Positions 56,806 to 64,000 of a stretch of 64,000 nt of DNA are shown one piece after another (position 1 is the stretch's first letter; each line of letters begins with the position of its first letter). The translations under genes and the position numbers were made by a program. Source of the DNA: Omphalotus guepiniiformis (Eukaryota > Basidiomycota > Agaricomycetes > Agaricales > Omphalotaceae); NCBI GenBank assembly GCA_028554645.1, contig JAQOOI010000073.1, positions 1 to 64,000 of the forward strand, written 5' to 3'. The notes under the pieces were generated by a model. That model made no database searches. It was not told where the DNA came from and worked only from the letters and a program-made list of their open reading frames with translations.

Positions 56806-58386
56806 TCAGGACTTTAGAGTTTGATATCCTTGTATGTCCTTGTATGCATCTTTGTCCACAGTGAGCATTGGGGTGCCATATCTACATATGACGCAAATCG
56901 TATCATATCATTGCCACCGGTCGAAATCAAGAATGCACTTACGCGTACACCCTCGCCCCTTGCTCGTACCTCTCACCAGGTACTCGATCCACAGTAGGTG
57001 GCCATAATTTTCGTCTAAAAGACGTCGTGAATTGAAAAGTCAAAAAGACATTACATAGAACCACACAAGAAGCACGAACCTGTTTATATAATACTCCTCA
57101 TGTTTATCGCCTCCGTCCGACAACGCATTATAAGTTGCGTACTAAGGGATCGATTTAGGATCAATAAGACAAGTTCAAGATTCAAGGAGCTCCCCCCAAA
57201 AGGGCTTTTTTGGGGGACGGACAGACTCACGATTGCTGCTCTCCCATTGGGTGAGTTATTGGGTCCGGAGCGATGGGCGAGGTAAGAGCCAAAGATCAGA
57301 AACTCGCCACTTTTTAGAGGGACGGGGATCTATGTGCAGTGGCAGCGAATGGTTAATGATGAAAAAAGCCCGTGTCAAATGTGATAGGAAGCTATTTACC
57401 CATGCTTGTTGCTTGCACCAAGTGGGTTCGATGCAGTTGTCGTCACCGATGGGAATTGCCATTTGATGGGATCCCGCGACAACCTAAGTAATGCATATTA
57501 AAAATCATATGGGAGATGATAGTGCAAGAAATACGAAATAACTTTCCTCGAGACAGCCATTTTCAGGTGTTGCAGGCTCTACTGCCATTAGAACTACGAA
57601 CGGGGGAGTGAGTTTGGTATGTCCGTGCGATATGAATCAAAGAACAGAAGTCGTACTGCTAAGATGTTTGGAGGCTTGTGAGTCATGCCTGTCTACAGTA
57701 CAGAAGAAGCATGAGAGGGGGGCAGAATTCAGATGGATAACGCTCGGCTTACATGACACTGCGTCAGTCTGAGTTTTAGGCACATTAGAGTAGCTTATGA
57801 CATGCGTAGAAGATGACATACATGAGCACTGAAGCCGCCCGCCCAAGGTTGCTGCGAGACGTTAAAGACCCATGAGTAAGATTCATTTGATGCTTGACCC
57901 GGACCCCTTATCGTCACCTTGTAATTGATCTTCTCCTTGTACAAAACCATCGGCTCTCCACTTAGTTCCTCCAGAATGCTCGTGATAGGCGATTTACGGA
58001 AGAGTTCATTGAATCCTTTGTGAAAGTTCGCGAAGTTCTCAGTTCGACTGAGGACACTCTGGCCTGTGGCATCAACTTCGTCGTAGTGCATCCATGCACC
58101 AGGCTTGTGGGGTAAGCTCTATATCGAAATAAGATGTACTTCGTTAGTCTGCTAAGTATGGTATATTAAATGATATAGGAATACCTTGACTTCGTTTGTC
58201 CAGTTGATGATATTCTGAGATATTTCATCGGAAATTGCAGGTAGGACGAGAAACTGCTCTTCATGTCAGTAACATTGTATATGCCGGAGAGGTCCAAGCA
58301 GCCAAACTTACACCATCTCTGTCAAATGAGGATTTCTGCTCGAGTGTCAAGTAGCGTAGTACGGAGGTATCTTCTGTCATTTTCAT
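56806..58386 (-). CDS. Phytanoyl-CoA dioxygenase-like Fe(II)/2-oxoglutarate enzyme
   Basis: Predicted cytosolic or peroxisomal dioxygenase of the PhyH family; substrate unknown. The N-terminal exon reads YLTLEQKSSFDRDG and continues FLVLPAISDEISQNIINW. Then come PHKPGAWMHYDEVDATGQSV, RTENFANFHKGFNELFR, EELSGEPMVLYKEKINYK and PWAGGFSAH, where the first iron His is expected. Further exons give a Lys-His-Leu segment, EPATPENGCLEVVAGSHQM, WIPVPLKSGEFLIFGSYLAH with the distal His, then RSGPNNSPNGRAAIYATYNA. The end is GTPMLTVDKDAYKDI. Splicing around the HxD motif (about 57840-57640) is ambiguous, because the candidate junctions I can see do not all keep phase. It is transcribed divergently from the GH35 gene. 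I took the first of two close ATGs (58386, 58380). Confidence 0.85.
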
Positions 58387-58799
58387 TTCCTTTCCTTCTG
58401 TGAGTGATAAGTGCGGGGTAGGAATGGTATCTGGAACTTCTGCTGGTCCATGAGACCCTTTATCATGTTGACATGGGAGAAAAGAACGTTGAATGATGTT
58501 CGAATTGCTGAGCACAGGACACAAGAAGAGAGGGGAGAACTTTTGGAGCTATTCTTACGACGGCGTTCTGGTTGAAGCTTATACAAATAGTCCCCAAGTT
58601 TGCCGCCTCCGCTCCGGCAAAAGCTCACATCCACGGTCATGTGACTGACACGCGACGCGCTTGTTTGTACCGCACGCTCCTGACCAACAACGAACAACGA
58701 CAACTTGTGACGCGTCCAGATGGCTTGCTCCGCTTCCATCATCACGAGAACATTGCCGGAATATCTTCTACTCCAGTACGGAGTGATTTCTGATTTCTG
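58387..58799. promoter_or_regulatory. Shared divergent promoter region
   Basis: 413 bp separate the start codons of the dioxygenase (-) and the beta-galactosidase (+), so both promoters must lie here or overlap the leaders. No individual element can be named with confidence; a dacgcg-type cluster (gacacgcgacgcg) lies at 58646-58658. Confidence 0.5.
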
Positions 58800-61700
58800 A
58801 TGGGAAGAAACGATGCTGTATCCGAGTCGGTGTCCAAATCACACCTCAACTCAGTCTCATTCGGTACTCCATCCCCAGGCCCAGATATGGAGTACAACGA
58901 GAAAGTACCTCGAAAGATGTTGAATTGGGCTTCATTGGTCGTCATAACCTTGATATCACTTCTTCTCGTCTATTCTTCTTCTTCTTCTTCTCATGTCTTA
59001 TGCATCTCGTGTCTCACCGATAACACAGTCTCTCAGGTGCATACGCCTGCGTGGCGTCTCTCGGAGCCGGCTCACTCGTCACTCGATAACGCAGCTGGTT
59101 CAAAGGATTCTCGGGATCAATTTGAAGGCAATATGGCTGTTAAATTCGACAACTACAGCCTCATTCTGAAGGGTCAGCGAGTTTTCATTCAGTATGTTTT
59201 TGTTCTCAATTCGTTCATGCCTTCTCTGACATACATTGAAGCTCGGGAGAGTTCCATACCTTCAGACTACCTGTTCCTTCCTTATGGCCCGACATTCTTC
59301 AGAAATTCAAAGCGGCTGGTTTCAATGCAGTCAGCGTCTATACTCATATGGGTTTACTCAACCCATCTAGAGACGTCCTTGATTTCGATGGATTCCGTTC
59401 TCTCGCAGCTTTATATGATGCTGCAAGGAAGGCTGGAATATGGATTGTTCTTCGTCCAGGTGTGTTCCTTTTTCTCTCTTATTCTCCCTTGGTGCCTTAC
59501 TAACTACTCTTATAAGGGCCAGTAAGCGTTCGCACCTATACACTCTTGACTTTTAGCAATACTTTGAATTTAGTATATAAATGCTGAAACTACTGCGGGC
59601 GGTATCGCACACTGGGCCACTTCCGAGGTCAAAGGCGAGTTTAAAACCAACGCGAGCGATTGGAGAGATGCTTGGATGGGGTACATCCTAGGTGTTATTC
59701 GGGAAACAAAAGAGAACCAGATAACACGAGGCGGTCCAGTTATAGCCATTCAAATTGGTGGGTACCATGATAGATTCTTGATTCACCCCTAAATCCCGCC
59801 AACTAAAGACAACGAGTATAACCAAGAACAAGGCGCGGGTTATTTCACAGACCTTGAATCTGTATACCGCGATCCCAGCAATGGTATTTCGGTCCCTTTG
59901 ACATACAATGATCCTGGTATGGGGAGGAACTTCATAAATGGTACAGTACGTGTCCTATTTAACTCCGCGCGTTTCACTTTTGATCTCGTTGACTGTTGAC
60001 TGTGTAGGGTGCTGTGGATCTCTACGGGTACATGAATGGCATATATCCTTTTAAGTGGTATAACATATGTTCATCCGTTTTTTCCAGAATGGACGCATAC
60101 CCTCAAGGCTTCGACTGCTCCAACCCGACAGTTTGGCAGCCAGTTCCTACAAATTACCATCAATATCACCAAGAAGTAAATCCCTCGCAGCCATGGTATC
60201 TTCCAGGTCAATTTAGCCTTGCAGGTTGAATCGTGCATTCGCTGACTTAACACGTGGCATCAGAATTCCAAGGAGGTTCATTCGACCCATGGGGGCCGGC
60301 ATCGCCTGGTGAGCAGATTTCAAGGAGACTCACGATTGAAAGGGTGTTCACAGCAACATGGTAGGCTACGTCAAATGTGCCCAGATGACAGGGCCCGACT
60401 TTGAGTCGGTGTTTTATAAGAATCTTTGGGCTAGCAACGCGAAGCTCATCAGTTATTACATGCTCTATGGAGGCACGTCTTGGGGTGGAATACCATTTCA
60501 GTAAGTTAATCCTTGTATTATCATATTCACAACGAGATTCAGTCTGACTATGTCCGTAGTGGGGTAAGTAAGCGACATGCGAAAAACGTTCGGGAATTGA
60601 CACTGGCATAGGGTTATACGTCTTACGACTATGGCGCAGCTGTAAGCTTGATCACTTGAGTTAGCGATCTACGCTCATAGAACACAGATATCAGAATCTC
60701 GTATGCTTACGCCCAAATACGCCGAACTCAAGTTCCAGGGTATATTTCTGCGAAGCTCACCCGAGTTCTACAAGACAGACTGGATTGGCGATACTTCTAC
60801 AAACCTATCGTCGGGTGCTGTGGTACCAATAAGCAAATCCAATTCATCGGCATTTGTGACTTATTTAAAAAATCCAGATTCAGGAGCTGGGTTTTGGATA
60901 GTACGCCAAAATGATTCTGTGTCGACGTTGGTATCTTCTTTATTTGATCGCGTGGCAACTGCTAATATACCTAATATCTACTTAGTAAAACCTCCAATTT
61001 CAAGCTCAATGTGACCACCTCTTCTGGGATGAAGTACCAGATACCCCAAATTGCTTCTTCCATCACTCTCGATGGGCGACAGTCTAAAGTGGTGGTTACA
61101 GACTACGCCTTCGGACAATCTCGGGCGCTATACTCTACAGCGCAGATATTCTTTGCTGGTGTGATCGACGGTAGAGACATACTTTTCCTTTATGGTGACT
61201 CGACGCAGGAGCATGAACTTGCCCTCCATCTGACTGGTACACCAAATAAACTGCAAAGCCCTGAATACGTTCGTACTGAGGCCTCCGAGTCCACCGTTGG
61301 AACAACTTCTAACACGACGGTGTTCTCAATTCTTACCGGATTCGCGGGATTCATTCCACTCTATGATTCGGACACTCAGCTCGTGTTGTTTGCGGATACA
61401 GATACTGCGAAAACGTTCTGGTCCCCATCCATATCTACTACGGATTCTAGTGATCCGTTTGCGAATTACTGGTCTATTGGAACCAATGAATCCATTTTGG
61501 TTGGAGGACCATACCTAGTACGTTCGGCTACCCTCAGACCGACTCCAGCTGGGGCGGAGCTGGGGCGGAGCTGGCATTGCAAGGAGATCTCAACTTCACC
61601 GAAGGTGCGGGTGGGGTAATGCTCACTGTTATCGCCCCAAAGAGTGTAACCTCGCTTACTTGGAATGGGGAGAGCGTTGCGTTGTCACCATCTGGGAAGT

Positions 61701-63258
61701 CTGATCCCTCTGGTGTCTTGAGAGTTTCCTTTGCAAGTTCGTACAGCACGAACATGTTCAAGGTTCCAGATCTAGATAAACTGGACTGGAAATTCAACGA
61801 TAGTCTTCCCGAGATCCATGTAACGTTTGATGATTCAGAATGGGTCCTGGCGAATCATACCACAACAAACATACCGTTCCCCATGTATTACGGAGATGGA
61901 CGAGTGTTGTATGGGTGTGATTATGGCTTGTGAGTAACTTCGTCGCTTAATGGGCCATGCTGTAGATTGATGCACGCCTACTACAGCTGCGAGAATATCG
62001 TTCTGTGGCGTGGTCATTTTACGGGAAGCGGGTCAGAGAAAAGCGTTAATCTCTCGATCAACGGGGGAGTAGGTGAACCTCACTCATTTTCTCTGCATGT
62101 AAAGTTTATTGATTTCCGGCCTCTTTCAGCCTTTGTTGCGAGCGTTTGGTTGAATGACGTGTTCCTCAACACAACCTTTGGAAAGTGAGCCTCGTGTACA
62201 TCGTCTCGGATTGAACGGTGTCTAATACTTCTCGGATTAGTTCATCTAACAACCTAAATAGAATCGAAGAGACGGACGAAGTGTTCAATTTCCCGGTCAA
62301 TTCGGTCTTAGTGGGCCAAGACAATGTTATCACGGTTGTGCAGGACAATATGCCCAATGTCCTTTGCACCGGTTGTTGCAACTAAATATGACTGTGATAT
62401 AGGACAATATGGGACTTAACGAAACTGACAGTCAGTGAGGTTCATTTCCGTTCTGTGCGGGGATATGCAGGTAGTTTCATTTCAGATACGAACAACGACC
62501 CAAAAAGCCCCCGAGGCGTTCGAGGGTTCCAGCTGAATACGGGTAACTTCACTGAATGGAGAGTGCAAGGCAAGATTGGTGGATACAAACAGTTGGTTTC
62601 CTCATGCTCGTATCTACATAGTCACATAGCAAACTGACTTCGATTTTTCAGCTATATCGATAAAACACGAGGTATCTTAAATGAAGGCGGCTTATATGGA
62701 GAGCGAAGAGGATGGCATCTCCCTGGATTTGATGTCTCCACTTGGGAGTCAAGAGCGCTGTCTTCCGGCCTTCCTGGTCGGAAGGCTGGTGTAGGCTTCT
62801 TCGTTACCACGTTCACCCTGGATATCCCACGAGGGTACGACGTCCCCATGTCATTTGTGTTTACGGAAGGTCTGGGCCATCCATACCGCGCGATTCTGTT
62901 TGTGAATGGGTGGATGATGGGAAAGAGAGTGGCTAATCTTGGGTGCGTGATGTGCTCATTTCTGATACCTTGCTGAGTAAAACTGTCTTCCCCCAGCCCT
63001 CAAGCAAAGTTCCCAGTCCACGAAGGGATTCTGAATTACAAGGGCAGAAAGTAAGCTGTTCAATGCACGAGGTGTCAATTCTGCAACTAAAACCTGTAAT
63101 CGACATTTAGTACACTTGCTATTGCCCTCTGGGCAATGGTTCCAGACGTTGAAATCGCACCGCGGTTGCAACTTGTCGTAGATGGCACCTTCGATGGAGG
63201 GCTAGATATCACAACAAATAATCCAGTTTGGTCCCCTGAAGGAAGGGAAGGTACTTAG
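58800..63258 (+). CDS. Beta-galactosidase, glycoside hydrolase family 35
   Basis: Hydrolyses terminal beta-galactosides, likely from plant hemicellulose or pectin side chains. Many short introns. After the start, about 40 polar residues precede one strong hydrophobic segment ([19 protein letters not shown]), suggesting a type II membrane anchor rather than a cleaved signal. Catalytic domain: [65 protein letters not shown], the acid/base Glu in [13 protein letters not shown] (intron between I and D), then [15 protein letters not shown] and the nucleophile Glu in [15 protein letters not shown], followed by [12 protein letters not shown] and [11 protein letters not shown]. The remaining ~550 residues match the beta-sandwich domains (for example [16 protein letters not shown] and [20 protein letters not shown]). 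Total length about 1000 residues, normal for the fungal enzymes. The last codons encode EGREGT. Confidence 0.93.
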
Positions 63259-63415
63259 AAGGCGGTAAGATACAAAAATTTTCTCTTGGAACACTTTATT
63301 CTATAACATTGCATGTATTCTTGAAGGTGAACACTGGCCATCTCACAAGCTCATCGTAGTCGCGCTACGATACCCTTTCATACACATGGTGTATGCAGAC
63401 AGTTCATGTATGTTT

Positions 63416-64000
63416 TCACCAACTAAGGCGGGAGAAATGAACATCCACTCTAGGAGAACAGAACGACCTCGACGTACCCATAATTCTCAGTATGCAAGAA
63501 AAGATCACTGCACGCTCCGTACCCATCTGCAATTGCCAACTGGCACTCTCCTACTGCGTTGCGAACATCATACAGGAATGAGTCTGGGCCGCAGGCTATG
63601 GGACTCATCAGCTAGCGCCAAGAGTATGATCGTTGGTACATGTTAACGCACCTACGACAGCGATTGTTCCGTTCTTCGTTCGACAAGCCTCATTGACAAT
63701 ATGTGGAAGATTAGGGCGTCCGATAAAGAAAGAAAGTTCCTTCTGTAGATCCGTCTGACTCTCGTCTTCAAGCTTATCATCCTTTAGCGCCGAAGATGTT
63801 GTTTGCGTAACGTGAACCTGGATCTTGATACCACACTCTTTAGCTTTTGCGAGAGAAGTTTCGAGCCAGCTAATCGTATCTATATACCAAGTCAGATTAT
63901 CTGAATCGTAAAACATATCGAAAGAAAAGGATATCCACCGATATTTCTCACAGCGAGAACAAATTCGATGTGCTTGCATCTTATCTTTCCCTCCGCATGG
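63416..64000 (-). CDS. Ferric-reductase-like NAD(P)H-binding C-terminus, partial
   Basis: Only the 3' end is in the window; the rest continues beyond the right edge. Readable from the edge: KHIEFVLAVRNI, an intron, then DTISWLETSLAKAKECGIKI and QVHVTQ, followed by FFIGRPNLPHIVNEACRTKN, GTIAVV, an intron, and ACGPDSFLYDVRNAVGECQL. These match the NAD(P)H-binding part of ferric reductases/NADPH oxidases: the GRP segment, and the ACGP loop that closes over the nucleotide. The gene ends at about 63416 after a last small exon (VDVHFSRLSW). Role in iron or copper reduction at the plasma membrane is inferred from the family. It is convergent with the GH35 gene, leaving about 157 bp between stops. 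Confidence 0.82.

Noticed and set aside
1..64000. CRISPR arrays, operons, Shine-Dalgarno sites
   Set aside because: The DNA is from an intron-rich eukaryote; no regularly spaced repeats of that kind were seen.

Overview
The window is nuclear DNA of a filamentous fungus, most probably a mushroom-forming basidiomycete (Agaricomycetes). Its genes are broken by many short introns (mostly about 50-90 nt, GT..AG), coding density is modest, and the gene set is typical of that class: an amino-acid permease, a BTB/POZ protein, a long divergent G-protein alpha subunit, a fungal 7TM receptor-like protein, a P450, GH35 and a small secreted protein. Exon boundaries were inferred by eye from reading-frame continuity and splice consensus, without transcript evidence.

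Layout. 1-1648: repeat-derived DNA with two ~470-bp direct repeats 1180 bp apart. 2820-4748 (-): amino-acid permease. 8662-10026 (-): secreted epoxide-hydrolase-like alpha/beta hydrolase. 11.4-30.6 kb: a rearranged, duplicated segment. It holds a scrambled member (11449-13824, +) and an intact member (19255-21283, -) of an unrecognised zinc-finger-like family, an SDR gene with an in-frame stop (14952-16109, +), an intact histidine acid phosphatase (16708-18475, +), decayed second copies of the phosphatase (22195-23165), of the zinc-finger 3' end (28600-29672) and of the SDR (29673-30561), and between them an intact front-end fatty-acid desaturase (23659-25462, -) and an AT-rich 7TM receptor-like gene (25995-27482, +).

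From 31.5 kb: BTB/POZ protein (31518-32698, +), small secreted Cys-rich protein with a Kex2-like site (33786-34292, -), P450 (37869-40123, -), large atypical G-alpha (41995-44416, -), Vps74/GOLPH3 (46987-48416, -), two adjacent members of an unrecognised family sharing an 'LTFAxVWDP' motif (52240-53414 and 54460-56051, +), a phytanoyl-CoA-dioxygenase-like enzyme (56806-58386, -) divergent from a membrane-anchored GH35 beta-galactosidase (58800-63258, +), and the 3' end of a ferric-reductase-like gene (63416 to the right edge, -).

The genes do not form an obvious pathway or biosynthetic cluster; most look independently transcribed. The most unusual material is the exon-shuffled zinc-finger-like family within the duplicated segment, the tandem WDP-motif family, two apparently non-canonical (non-GT) intron donors in neighbouring housekeeping or signalling genes (one splitting the G-alpha P-loop), and a 45-bp near-perfect palindrome at 21799-21843. 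Several long stretches (4749-8661, 34293-37868, 48417-52239) hold no gene that I can support.
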